Positions 19,224 through 28,528 are shown, counted from the stretch's first letter. The stretch: DNA of 64,000 nucleotides from Microbacterium sp. LWH7-1.2 (GCF_038397755.1 NZ_CP151637.1:2542001-2606000); one strand, 5' to 3'. Program-made: numbers and translations. Notes: generated by a model from the sequence alone, not told the origin.

Positions 19224-20600
19224 ATGACATCTACGGTAGAAGCCCCGTCAACTCCCCTCCGCGTCCGCGACATCTTCAGCCCGCGATCGCGGCGACAGCG
19301 GTGGTTGGACGTTGAAGCCGCCTTAGCACTCGCGGAAGCAGACGCCGGCATCGTGCCCGCAGAAGCCGCAGCAGCGATCGCAGACAACGCCGACCTCTCG
19401 AAAATCGACGAGGTCGCCCTCTCCGCCAACGAACAGGCCACCGGCCATGTCATGGTGCCGCTCGTCGCCGCGCTTGCCGACCTCACCGGCCCAGAACACG
19501 GCGGGTGGGTGCACTGGGGCGCGACCACACAGAACATCCAACAATCAGGCGACACCGTCGGCATCCACCTCGCGCACCGCATCCTCACTGCGCGGCTCGC
19601 GCGAATCCTGGACATCCTCGCGACCGTATCGGAGACGCATGCGGATACGGTCATGGCCGGGCGCACGCACGGCCAGCACGCGGTTCCCATCACCTTCGGA
19701 TTCAAGACCGCGGTGTGGGCGGACATCATCTCCCGTCACCTCCAGCGGTTGCGGGAAATCGAACCCCGGCTGTTCGTGTCGATGACCGGAGGCGCGGCCG
19801 GCACCTTCGCGACGTTCGGAGCGATCGGCCCGGAGATCCAGCGCGGAGTCGCTCAGCGTCTTGGGCTCTCCCCCATGGCCGTCCCCTCCCGCGCGATCGT
19901 CGACCACTTCGCCGAGTGGGTGTGCGTGCTCGGCCTTGTCGCTGCCACCGCTCAGTCCATTGCGGAAGAGGTCATCCGGCTCATGTCCGCAGAGATCGGT
20001 GAAGTCGAAGAAACACTCACCGACACGGACATCGGCAGCTCCACCATGCCGCAGAAACGCAACGCCAAGACATCCATGGCAATCGTCACAGCCGCAGCGC
20101 AAGCACGCGCCCTCGTTCCTGTTGCAGTTGAGGCGACCATCCAGGCGCACGAGGTCGACGGATCCCGCTCCGCCATGATGGACTGTGCCGTCGAGCAATC
20201 CGCCACCCTGCTCGACGAGATCCTCGAACACCTCGAACCACTCCTTATCGGACTGCACATCCACCCACAGCGGATGCGGAAGAATCTCGACCAGACACGA
20301 GGACTGATCACCGCCGAAGCCGTCATGATGCGGCTTGCCGAGAAGGTCGGGCGACAGCAGGCGCACGCCGTCGTCCATCACGCCGCTGCGCAGGCCACGA
20401 CAAGTGGCAAGGAATTCCTCGAGATCCTCCGAGCCGATCCGGCAGTGACGAACAATCTGACCACCGCCGAGGTAGAGAACTTGCTCGACCCCGAACACCA
20501 CGTCGGCCTCAGCGCCGACATCGCCCGAGCCACGGCCCAGCGAGCACGCGCTCTCGTCAAGGCTCTACGCTCTTCAACCGTAAGCACCCATTCCGTGTAA
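19224..20600 (+). CDS. Argininosuccinase/fumarase-superfamily lyase, PcaB-like
   Basis: This 458-residue enzyme has the superfamily signature 'GSSTMPQKRN' (about residues 271-280), an upstream 'MAGRTHGQHAVPITFG' (catalytic Thr-His region) and 'WGATTQNIQQSGD'. The length and the form MPQKRN fit the 3-carboxy-cis,cis-muconate cycloisomerase/adenylosuccinate lyase branch. Members remove fumarate or an amine, or cyclise muconates. A housekeeping purB is unlikely, because the gene is the last one of a sugar-import operon and starts 6 bases after the permease. It may act on an aspartate- or succinate-type adduct or on an aromatic-derived acid; the sequence alone does not decide. Confidence 0.85.
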   Translation: MTSTVEAPSTPLRVRDIFSPRSRRQRWLDVEAALALAEADAGIVPAEAAAAIADNADLSKIDEVALSANEQATGHVMVPLVAALADLTGPEHGGWVHWGATTQNIQQSGDTVGIHLAHRILTARLARILDILATVSETHADTVMAGRTHGQHAVPITFGFKTAVWADIISRHLQRLREIEPRLFVSMTGGAAGTFATFGAIGPEIQRGVAQRLGLSPMAVPSRAIVDHFAEWVCVLGLVAATAQSIAEEVIRLMSAEIGEVEETLTDTDIGSSTMPQKRNAKTSMAIVTAAAQARALVPVAVEATIQAHEVDGSRSAMMDCAVEQSATLLDEILEHLEPLLIGLHIHPQRMRKNLDQTRGLITAEAVMMRLAEKVGRQQAHAVVHHAAAQATTSGKEFLEILRADPAVTNNLTTAEVENLLDPEHHVGLSADIARATAQRARALVKALRSSTVSTHSV

Positions 20601-20724
20601 CAGACAGCGGAATATCTGAGGGCGCGAAACCAGCACCAAGGTCCGTTGCGACGAATGGATACGGTGCCATGCGCAGCGCGACACCGTCCCCACCTACGCT
20701 CTTACGGCTTCCTTAACGCTTACG

Positions 20725-20997
20725 GTGAGTCGGGAACGCAACGACGAACACATTTGCACGACCAGGGCCCCTTATCGTGCACATGCCCGAATAGGGATCG
20801 CTGTTCGCGAGCTCGGCCTTACGCGTGAGTACACACGCCGTCGCCCCACGGTCATGACCGGTGAGCAGGTCGCCGTCGTAAACGAATGGATCAATACCTG
20901 TGAGCTCGCGTGGACGACGACCGGCACGAAAGAGGAGGCCGCTGCGCTCGAGTCTCGTCTCCTTCGCCGGTGGCGACCGCCGATCAACGTCGCATAG
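20725..20997 (+). pseudogene. GIY-YIG-nuclease-like C-terminal fragment
   Basis: The frame ends with 'VNEWINTCELAWTTTGTKEEAAALESRLLRRWRPPINVA', which looks like the C-terminal end of GIY-YIG-type proteins (helix, 'E..LL..WRPP.N' ending). The N-terminal GIY and YIG strands are not seen, and upstream text is not convincing. It is best regarded as a truncated remnant; the family call rests only on the end pattern. Confidence 0.4.
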
Positions 20998-21002
20998 CGG
21001 AT

Positions 21003-21173
21003 CTAGTCGAGGTCTGCGATGAGCGCCTTGAGTGACGCGCGCACCTCCAGGTCGGCCTCGCCAAGATCCCGCGGCTTGCGCGTTGCGAACGCCCGGCCTT
21101 GTTCGTCAAGCGCTGTCTGGTAGTCCGCAATCGCGTCGACGAACCGCTTCGTGACTTCGGCGTCATGTGTCAT
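21003..21173 (-). CDS. Small hypothetical protein
   Basis: A 56-residue frame on the minus strand starts 'MTHDAEVTKRFVDAIADYQ' and ends 'RASLKALIADLD'. The composition is helical and charged, with good codon usage for a high-GC genome. It lies head-to-head with the membrane-protein pseudogene at 21256. No family is recognised. Confidence 0.5.
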   Translation of the reverse strand: MTHDAEVTKRFVDAIADYQTALDEQGRAFATRKPRDLGEADLEVRASLKALIADLD

Positions 21174-21255
21174 GTCGGCACCCTACTTGGGAAGGACGGC
21201 GGCCGAGGTTACAGAATCGGGTAGCGCTTGCGGCGCCGTCCACTATGTTCAACCT

Positions 21256-22405
21256 GTGCCCTCGCGATCCTCCGGACTAGTGCGAGGGCTGCTCCTTCTA
21301 CCGCTCGCTCGGTGGCTCCTCGCGAGTCCCTCGGTGGGGTCGGGAACTGCACCGACACCGCCGCAAGTCGCGCCGCGTCGCCCCACAAGTCAGTTGATTC
21401 TGGCGTCCGTGCTCACCGTCGCGCTCGGCGTCTTGGGCTGGGGGCTCTACGTCCTTTACGACAACACACTGCCCACGATGGGGGAACCGCCTCCCACGGG
21501 GTCGATCCATCTGTACTTCGACCAGCCGAACGTCGTCGCGGAGCTCGATGTTCAGGTCACGTCGGAACTGCCGACCGGAGGCGACGACTTCACGAAGGAC
21601 TCGTACGCGATCAGCGTGCTCGCCGAGGAATCGACCAAGGCAATCCACCACGCTTCTATCTCGCGCTTGGCGGCTCGGCGCTGCCGCACGATGACGGCCC
21701 GACTGCGAGTGAGACCGGCGAGCCCAGCGGCTGCTCATGGGCCGTTGTCAGCCAGGCGCCGGAATTGGCATGCGATCGCACCAAGGGATCGCCCGACTCT
21801 GCCTGGGTTGTCGACGAAAGGAAGGAAGACATCGTCGTCGTCTCGGGCTTGCTGTAACCGCTCAATGATCGCGGGCAGGGACTTACGAACGTTGAACTCA
21901 GCACGACCCCGGGATCACTCGTCAAAGCGGGGGAACAGAAGTGTTCCAGCTGCCGACCATCGGGACGACCTACATCCCTGCGACGGCAGGCGACGAGGTC
22001 GAGATCTCGATCGATGACTTCGGCACGGTGCAGGTGCCTGGGTCGCTGACGATCGTGGTGCGCTATCAGTATCTCGCGCCGACCGACCAACTCGACGCCT
22101 TGTCGGTCGAACCGATCTATCGCCAACCGCTGACGTGGGTAGAGACCTACATGTCGACGCTGACCGCCTCCGGCACAATCACGGACACGACCGAAGCCCG
22201 CAGTGCGGACCGCAGCACGTTCTTCTGGGGAGTTCTGGCTGGAGTATGGGGCGGCTTCTTCGTCTCACTGATCGCGTTCTGGTCGAGCATCATCGTCGCG
22301 TGGCGGCGCCGGCGCCGCTTCGACCGCGCCCAGCCCACGCGCCCGCCGAAGGCGACATCCCAACCGTCAGCGCGGATCTCTAGGTCGTACGTCGCCCTCT
22401 CATGA
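21256..22405 (+). pseudogene. Bitopic membrane protein gene with multiple lesions
   Basis: Reading from the GTG at 21256 there is a membrane span ('LILASVLTVALGVLGWGLYVLY') followed by an outside domain. Near 21640 the frame must shift to read 'PPRFYLALGGSALPHDDG'; a TAA stops this frame at 21855-21857 after 'VVSGLL'; the same frame continues beyond the stop ('TNVELSTTPGSLVKAGEQ'), and near 21937 another shift leads to 'FQLPTIGTTYIPATAGDEVE' and a second span 'WGVLAGVWGGFFVSLIAFW' with a basic tail. At least three lesions show decay. Topology suggests an extracytoplasmic domain held by two spans; no family recognised. Confidence 0.7.
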
Positions 22406-23140
22406 GGCGATCGATCACGCCGCGCAGGCCCCGCGGGGCTTCCTCGGTCTCACTGAGTTCGTCGTCTGAGTCATCTTCGGCCGGCAGGCGTCGCCCGATC
22501 TCTCGAAGCTGTCGATTCGTGAGCTTGAGTTCAGCCGCGACGGTCTTGACGATTCCGCGATCGTCTTCATCCGGCCCGGCGTCGAGGTGCTGGAGACGGA
22601 GTAGGTCGTCAGCTTGATGATGTCCGCGTGAAGAGGAAAGGTGTCACGGTACTGGCGGATCCGATTGCCCTTGTAACTCACGGTCACCGACACTTCCTCG
22701 GGAGTATTGAGGCCGTTGACGAGCTCGTTGGTGCCGGTGTTCTTTCCACGCCACCAGGTGTTAGTGAGCTCACTCCCGGGAGGGAGCAGCGCGATCGCAG
22801 CGTCGTAGCGCTTTGCGACCATGTCCGTGAGACCGTCCTTGCGATCTTCATCGGAGAGCGGTGGATCGAACGAGACGTGAAGGTCGCGAGCGGCCGACAT
22901 TCCGTAGTTCCGGATGACCAATTCGAACGCGGTGTCGCTGTGTGCAGCCATTCGAAACAGCGCCATTACAAGTGGACGACTTCTGTCTCGGCTGTCACGA
23001 GCAGTGCTGGCGAGCGCAATCACGGCGATGACTGCCGTGATGATCGCGGCAAACGCAGAGATGAAGTCGGTATACGGCGCAAGCGCGCCAACGATCGGCG
23101 CCAGCGGCTCAAGCGGCGTAGGCGAGGGCGTCGGATTCAC
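22380..23140 (-). pseudogene. Membrane-anchored hypothetical protein with a C-terminal frameshift
   Basis: Starting at the GTG complementary to 23138-23140, the protein has a proline-rich start, one membrane span ('FISAFAAIITAVIAVIALAST') and a beta-rich soluble domain ('FELVIRNYGMSAARDLHVSF', 'EEVSVTVSYKGNRIRQYRDTF'). The uninterrupted frame ends at 22415 with low-complexity text, but after 'HADIIKLT' (about 22605) the neighbouring frame reads a plausible charged tail ('KLTNRQLREIGRRLPAEDD') to a stop at 22380. A one-base deletion is therefore likely. This membrane-plus-Ig-like layout is common in hypothetical proteins; function unknown. Confidence 0.6.
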
Positions 23141-23257
23141 GCGGCCGAGCCTATCGGCGCTTCTGATGCGGATGAGGGGGTCCCGCGTAGAACCTCGCTC
23201 TGGTCTGCCACAGCCGCCGTTGCAATCACTACGACGGGCTAGGGCTTGCCAGGCTAC

Positions 23258-23288
23258 CCCCCTCAACGGGCAATGCCCGTTGAGGGGG
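23258..23288. promoter_or_regulatory. 14-bp inverted repeat between divergent genes
   Basis: Arms CCCCCTCAACGGGC and GCCCGTTGAGGGGG are perfect and enclose AAT. The repeat lies 16 bases before the GTG of the HNH gene and ~118 bases upstream of the divergent membrane-protein gene. It could be an operator, a transcript hairpin in the HNH leader or a former element end. Confidence 0.5.
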
Positions 23289-23303
23289 CGATACAGTGGC
23301 GCC

Positions 23304-24116
23304 GTGGCCCCCGTCCTCACCATCGGCCTCGCAGATGTCGACAGATGCGCTGACGCACTCAGCGCGGCCGCCAGAGCGATCGTGACCGGCGACGTCGTCG
23401 AGGCGCGTAAAGCCATCGGACCAATCGCCTTCGAACGATGGGAGGGGCGGCTCCGCTACGCAGCGCAGGCTGCCTCATCCTCGAAGTTGATCGAGCGCCG
23501 CCCGCGACGTCACCGACCGCATGCGCTCGCAGGTCTTCCTGCGGGATGGCATGACCTGCACGTATTGCGGCGGGCGATGCATTCCGAGGAACGTCCTCGT
23601 CGCGTTCAGCGACCTGTTCCCTGATGAGCTGTCGTACCACCCGAACTACCGGCGCGGTGAGATCCACCCGATGTACTGGGCACTCGCCCCGAGGCGGACC
23701 ATACGTTCGCCCACGCTCGCGGGCGTACCGGCGACATCGCAAACCTCACCACCCTCCACACCATGTGCAACGCACGCAAGTCGGACTCGCTCGTCACTGA
23801 ACTGCCCAAGGTCGACAGGCCCGAGCATGTCGTCGGATGGGACGGCCTTCTCGCGACATGCCGGAGCATCGTCGCGCTTGGCAACTCTCACGGCCAGCGA
23901 CACTCGGCCGCCGGCTATCACGAGCGATGGTTGCGGCACTTCTCACAAGAACCGGCGTGGGCGTCGCAGCTGACTACAGCCTCTCGATGCGGGTTCGGCA
24001 GCTCAATCCAGCACGGTGTAGCCTGCCCGCGACCCACAACTCTCGCGCATCGCGCGTTAACGGATCCTTGGCTTCGTGCATCGCCCAAGGGGCACACATC
24101 GCATCACTCGCAATAG
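23304..24116 (+). pseudogene. HNH endonuclease with two frameshifts
   Basis: The GTG at 23304 opens 'VAPVLTIGLADVDRCADAL'; near 23505 the frame shifts to 'RDVTDRMRSQVFLRDGMTC' with the first zinc pair 'CTYCGGRC'; near 23690 a second shift leads to 'PEADHTFAHARGRTGD' and 'NLTTLHTMCNARKSD', the HNH core with its closing Cys and Lys. All HNH landmarks are therefore present but in three frames, so the protein cannot be made intact. The last ~50 residues have unusual composition and may not be original. Confidence 0.8.
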
Positions 24117-24182
24117 CTGTGGCCGTCAGCGTGCCCAGCTGGGTTGCCACCGCCCCGAGAACGGTCGCCGAAACGACTCAGA

Positions 24183-24491
24183 TCAAGACTTCCCAGCGCT
24201 CGACCCCTGCACCATACCCGTGAGCGCGGGGATAACTGCCAAGCCAAGGCCGACACAGACGACCACTATCGTTCCGACTCTGGCCCAGACCTCGTGGGCA
24301 AGCCACGGACATATCATTGCCGTCAACGCCGTGCCTTCCCCGATCACGAGCAGCGCGCCCGCGAACCAGCCGGCGAGCCGAGCTGGACGTCGATCAGGAT
24401 CGCGCTCGAATCCGATGCGAGACTCGATCACGACAGCCAGTGCGATCACAGGGATTGTCCCGACGACGGCCGACCAGAATTCGGCGTTCAT
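24183..24491 (-). CDS. Small membrane protein
   Basis: A 102-residue protein with three likely membrane segments: 'FWSAVVGTIPVIALAVVI', 'LAGWFAGALLVIGEGTALTAM' and 'VGTIVVVCVGLGLAVIPAL'. The ATG overlaps the stop of the fragment upstream (ATGA at 24488-24491). No family is recognised. Confidence 0.6.
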   Translation of the reverse strand: MNAEFWSAVVGTIPVIALAVVIESRIGFERDPDRRPARLAGWFAGALLVIGEGTALTAMICPWLAHEVWARVGTIVVVCVGLGLAVIPALTGMVQGSSAGKS

Positions 24492-24634
24492 GGTGCTGTG
24501 TCCGGTTCAGGTGTGCTTGTGGTTAGTCCAGGCAGCTCGTGGAGGAGCAGCACGCCGGGGCCGTTCTCGGCACCCACGTAGACGTCATGCGTGACCTCGT
24601 CCGTGGCCAGGGTCCCCCTTCGGAAGTTCGTCAT
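24488..24634 (-). pseudogene. Dienelactone-hydrolase-like N-terminal fragment
   Basis: The 48-residue frame starts 'MTNFRRGTLATDEVTHDVYV' and continues 'GPGVLLLHELPGLT', the first strand and oxyanion region of dienelactone-hydrolase-family alpha/beta hydrolases. The family is normally ~230-260 residues with a Cys/Ser nucleophile, all of which is missing; after 'GLTTSTPEPDTAP' it stops. It is either a truncated gene or a small protein with a chance resemblance. Confidence 0.45.
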
Positions 24635-25035
24635 CTTGCTTCGCCTCCCCTTTCCGCGGCCAACGCTTGATTGTCGAAGCGAGCCCCGAGCGACACCAGC
24701 CAGCCGGTTTGAACATGAGCTACATCGCTGTGCGCGAAGGACAGGTCGGTCGCGTCAGATTCACTGCGAGGCTCACGTACATCGCCGCGCAGCAGATTCC
24801 CCGAATCGAGAGTCTCTTCGCCATGCTTAACGGACCCGATCAACGTGCACTCGACATCCACGCCGTTCGCCGTTCTGTCAACCAGTGCCACGCGACTCTC
24901 CCGTGTGTGCCTCTGTGGCTGTCGGGCCGACATCTCCCGCGTCGAGCCCAGTCAAGCGTTCGGTCGATAGCGCTTGGAGTGCGCACATCCACGGGTCGAT
25001 GCGCATGGGGCCACCGCCTCGGATTGGAGTGGGTG
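24635..25035. other. Gap without a supported gene
   Basis: About 400 bases. Both strands carry open frames of ~100 codons, but neither has a recognisable motif, a good ribosome site or a convincing composition. It lies downstream of the hydrolase gene (stop at 25036) and upstream of the fragment at 24634. Confidence 0.4.
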
Positions 25036-26367
25036 TCAGGGGTTGGATAGTGCAGCTCGCCACACCAGCTGTCCCGTCTCCCTGTGGGCGATGTCGTTAT
25101 GTGCGCCTCCCCACCCACCGCTTTCCGTGTCGTCGATGACGGTGTTGGAGTTAATGTTGTAGACGGCTCCCGCAGCCAGGTGGGTATCGGGTGCGACCTG
25201 CGCGATCTTGACGTGGTCTGCGCTCGCACCTTGCAGGCCGAACGTGCCCACTGCTCCCCACTTGGGAACTTTGCCGCCGAGGACGAGGTGCTCGGCGCCG
25301 CCAGGGATCCACGCGGCGACGCGGACCCCGGCGGGGTAGAACTTGCCCAGTGCGTAGTCGTACTTGCTTTGGGAGGTGACGATCGGCCCGTCAACGAAGC
25401 GAGGGTCCCGCAGCTGCCGGAATCGGCCGGGCCTCCCGGTCCCGAATGCGTCGTCGGCGAACGCCCACAGCGACAGGGCCCCCTGCATCAGCACCATGGA
25501 GCGGACCGGGTGTTCAGGCGGCGTGCCGTCGCCGAGCACGGCACCGGAGACCACGATGCATCCGAAGCTGTGACCCATCACGTGTACGCGCGCTTCGTCC
25601 CCCGCCGCATCCTGCAGCTCGCGCAGGAGCAGGGATACTCCGGCGGTGCCCACCGTGTAGGCGCGTTGCTTCATCTTCCAGAAGGAGAGTTGTCGCAGCC
25701 CGAGGAGGGGCAGCCCAATCAGACCGGGACCGCCCAGCACCTTGCCCCGGCCCTCGATGATCCCGGCCAATGCGATGTCCTCGTCATCATCGCTGGGCAG
25801 AGGTGGCTCTTCGAGATTGATCGCGCGGGTGAGATCGCGCAGCGCGTCCCGTGCGGGTTGCGACTTCTCCAGGACGGTGCCGGCCGCCTCGGCATCGAGG
25901 ATGGTCTTTAAAGCGCGCCGCGTCGCCGGTGTGTCTCCCAGCAAACTTGCGTAGGCATCGACCGCGTCCTCGACGGACACCGGAGTGGAGGTGTCGTCAG
26001 GGTCCTCGCCGTCCTTGCTGCCCAGCGTCTTCCCTTTCGAGTTGCGTTCGATGCGCGTTGGCGCGAACGCAAGGCTGGGCCAGTGGACGCCGACCACGAA
26101 CGGTCGAAATGGTCGGGAGGCTTCCGTTGGGGCCGCGTCGAGGAAGGCAGCGACCCACGCGTTGTATTGCGCTTGGGCGCCTTCCCAGTCGCCGTGCCAG
26201 CCGTGGCTGATGAGGAACACGTCCGTGGCGGTGGAGGCGTGCAACGCTTCCTTCACCTCGGTGCTGGCCAGGACACCGGAATCGAACTTCTCGTTGCCGT
26301 CCTTGTCGAACTCAACGAGCCAGTACTCGATGTTGCGGCCGTCTACCTGGGTGCGTACGAGCGCCAT
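25036..26367 (-). CDS. Alpha/beta hydrolase paired with a CHAT protease
   Basis: This 443-residue protein has the alpha/beta hydrolase elbow 'VMGHSFGC' with nucleophile Ser267, an oxyanion-type 'FLISHGWHGDW' near residues 50-60 and a possible catalytic His in 'GGAHNDIAH' near the end. No signal peptide or membrane span is present, so it should be cytosolic. Lipase/esterase activity is likely; the substrate is unknown. The ATG at 26367 is chosen because GAGAGA lies close upstream. The CHAT gene ends 34 bases before it, so the two are co-transcribed, with the CHAT gene first. An effector role, with possible activation or release by the protease, is an inference from this pairing only. Confidence 0.85.
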   Translation of the reverse strand: MALVRTQVDGRNIEYWLVEFDKDGNEKFDSGVLASTEVKEALHASTATDVFLISHGWHGDWEGAQAQYNAWVAAFLDAAPTEASRPFRPFVVGVHWPSLAFAPTRIERNSKGKTLGSKDGEDPDDTSTPVSVEDAVDAYASLLGDTPATRRALKTILDAEAAGTVLEKSQPARDALRDLTRAINLEEPPLPSDDDEDIALAGIIEGRGKVLGGPGLIGLPLLGLRQLSFWKMKQRAYTVGTAGVSLLLRELQDAAGDEARVHVMGHSFGCIVVSGAVLGDGTPPEHPVRSMVLMQGALSLWAFADDAFGTGRPGRFRQLRDPRFVDGPIVTSQSKYDYALGKFYPAGVRVAAWIPGGAEHLVLGGKVPKWGAVGTFGLQGASADHVKIAQVAPDTHLAAGAVYNINSNTVIDDTESGGWGGAHNDIAHRETGQLVWRAALSNP

Positions 26368-26401
26368 GTCTCTCCTTCGAGTGTGCGATGAGTCCCGTCG
26401 A

Positions 26402-28528
26402 TCAGGCGGTGAGAAGTGCCGGGGCGAGGTAGGTGTCGCTGGCACCGTGCAGTCCGTAGGCGAGGCCGAGCGCGTTGCCGTCGTCGATCATTTCGCGACG
26501 CAGATCGAGCATGGCTACACCGACCGGTACTCCCGAGAGCACTGCGGTGAACAGCCGGCGCGCGAACTCGTCAGCGAAGTGCGTGGCGATCTCACATTCC
26601 GTCCCGATGACGGTTCGAGCCCCGCGGTCGAGGAAGTAGTTCGGGAAGTTGACCGTGTACTGCGGGGAGAGCTCTGCGGATCGGCAGGCGTTCACGAACA
26701 CGAAGGGGTTCTTCTTGAGCTTGATCCTCGCGTCCGCGAACAGCGTGAGGTCGCCAACGGTGACGGGCTCTTCGGTGAGCTGGAGCCACGACGCATTCGG
26801 CAACGGTTGGCCCTCAGAACTCTTCCCGGCGCCCGCATGACAAAGGAAGTAGATGACCTGGTATCGGGAACCGGATCCGATCGACTTCAGCAGTTCGGAG
26901 TTCTTCGTCCGATCCTGCACCTCGATGCCGGGTGAGCAGCCTACGGCATCCGCCCAAAACCGCCGTTGGTTCTTGACGGCGTCCAGGTTCTGCTCCTCGT
27001 CGATGTTGGGGTCGAAGTGCAGCGCGACCGAGAGACCCTTATCGACGGGAATCGGCGCGTCGTAGCGGGGCAGATTGACGACGAGTTCTTCGATCACGTG
27101 CCGGAAGCCGAGGAACCGGTCCTTGTCGGGGGTGCCTTTGAAGGTGCGGGCCAAGTACAGGGCGTGCCAGGGCACTGCGTGGCCACCAACGACGAACTGG
27201 ATCGGCCGGGAGGGCGCTGGAACCCCGAGTCGATCGATGAGCAGGTCGCCGATCGCCGCGGCTTGCGTGTTCTCCGGACGCAGGTAGAAGAGGCTATGGA
27301 AAAGTAGGCTGCCGGCTTTCGCGAGGTTGGTGAGCGCTTCGCTGGAGGGCTTCTTGTCGATGTGAATGCTGCCTTGATACGCGTCGTCGTGGGACAGGCC
27401 GACCAATACGTCTCGCAGTTGCAGGACCGCAGCATTGAGCTCTTCTCGGGATATGTCGAGCTCGGCCTCCATTCCCACCTCGCCGGACACTACGCACTGG
27501 AACTTTCCGTTTTTGTAAAGGAAGGTCAGGGAGAGGAAGCGGGAGCTGTCGATCTGTAGGGCGTCCAGCGCGCGCCCGATGCTGGAGGCGGGGATCAGCG
27601 GGGTCAACTCGGGACCCTCGTCCTCGGCGCTGGCCACAACATCGACCGTGAAGGCCACCTGCGCCACCACGCTGCCCATCCGCAGCAGGGTCGCTGTCAG
27701 GTGTGCTGAGCCCTCCGTGCGGGGGACCACCTTGAACGTTGCGGGTTGTTCGCTGGTGCCGTCCCGCTTCATCACGAGGGGTTGCTGCCCGGCCGCAGCG
27801 TCGATGTCGATGTCGGTGGAGGTGAGCTGCACCACCATCGGCAGACGGTTCTTGCCGGGAGGGAAGGTCACCGAAAACTCGCCTTGCTCGGTCGCGTCGT
27901 CAGGGTCGGGGATCCCGAAATCGACGACGACGCCGACAGGTGTGTTCACGGCAGGTGTGCCGGTCACCGTGGCCTCGAGCACGGCCGAGACAACTGCCTC
28001 TGCCGATGCGCCGGCGCGCGGGGTCCCGGCGGCATCTGCGTCTCCTGGCGCGGCTTCCGCCTGCTTGCCGGGCTTCTTCGCCTTCGACTTCCTCACCGGC
28101 TGCGATTCGTGAGAACTGACGTGTCGATCCGGGAGCGGGATCTTTGTCACCAATCCCTCCAGCAGGGACTCACCGAAGTCGCGTCCCGCCTCGCGAGAGA
28201 TCATCGACCACGTCACATCGGCCGGGGAACCGTAGCGCACGGTCGGCTTCACCATCCAGGACCGCACCGCCGGTTTGAGCACGACTGACCTTGGTCCAGG
28301 GGCCCCCTCGAGCAGCGCGCGTCGCAGGGCCTCCTCTTCATCGTCGTCGAGTGCTTCGAGCAGCGCCTCGATCGTTTCGCGCTGGTGCCGCGACTTCCGC
28401 GACCCCGAACGCATGATCTCGACGGCGCTGCCGAGTCGCTGATGCGAATCGAACAGGCTCGGATCGACGCCGCCCAGGCGCGACAACACGGACTCAGTGT
28501 GCGCGAACAGCTCGTCATGCCCAGTCAT
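26402..28528 (-). CDS. CHAT-domain caspase-like protease
   Basis: The 708-residue protein carries a C-terminal CHAT (caspase HetF-associated with TPR) fold: catalytic His564 in 'YFLCHAG' and Cys615 in 'FVNACRSAE', followed by 'FPNYFLDRGARTVIGTECE' and 'FARRLFTAVLSGVPVGVAM', the usual closing segments. Residues 1-130 are helical and acidic ('ALDDDEEEALRRALLEG'); ~150-190 is a Lys/Ala-rich linker; ~190-300 looks like a beta-sandwich or Ig-like domain. There are no TPRs. CHAT proteases in bacterial immunity cleave a partner upon sensing infection (for example gasdermins, or Csx30 by Craspase). The partner here may be the downstream hydrolase. The start at 28528 is the first in-frame Met; the upstream region is divergent. 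Confidence 0.88.
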   Translation of the reverse strand: MTGHDELFAHTESVLSRLGGVDPSLFDSHQRLGSAVEIMRSGSRKSRHQRETIEALLEALDDDEEEALRRALLEGAPGPRSVVLKPAVRSWMVKPTVRYGSPADVTWSMISREAGRDFGESLLEGLVTKIPLPDRHVSSHESQPVRKSKAKKPGKQAEAAPGDADAAGTPRAGASAEAVVSAVLEATVTGTPAVNTPVGVVVDFGIPDPDDATEQGEFSVTFPPGKNRLPMVVQLTSTDIDIDAAAGQQPLVMKRDGTSEQPATFKVVPRTEGSAHLTATLLRMGSVVAQVAFTVDVVASAEDEGPELTPLIPASSIGRALDALQIDSSRFLSLTFLYKNGKFQCVVSGEVGMEAELDISREELNAAVLQLRDVLVGLSHDDAYQGSIHIDKKPSSEALTNLAKAGSLLFHSLFYLRPENTQAAAIGDLLIDRLGVPAPSRPIQFVVGGHAVPWHALYLARTFKGTPDKDRFLGFRHVIEELVVNLPRYDAPIPVDKGLSVALHFDPNIDEEQNLDAVKNQRRFWADAVGCSPGIEVQDRTKNSELLKSIGSGSRYQVIYFLCHAGAGKSSEGQPLPNASWLQLTEEPVTVGDLTLFADARIKLKKNPFVFVNACRSAELSPQYTVNFPNYFLDRGARTVIGTECEIATHFADEFARRLFTAVLSGVPVGVAMLDLRREMIDDGNALGLAYGLHGASDTYLAPALLTA

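Noticed and set aside
20984..21166. Arg-rich minus-strand frame
   Set aside because: The overlapping 56-codon frame at 21003-21173 has far better composition and start.
24631..25050. Genes on either strand in the gap after the hydrolase
   Set aside because: Frames of ~100 codons on both strands, none with protein-like composition.
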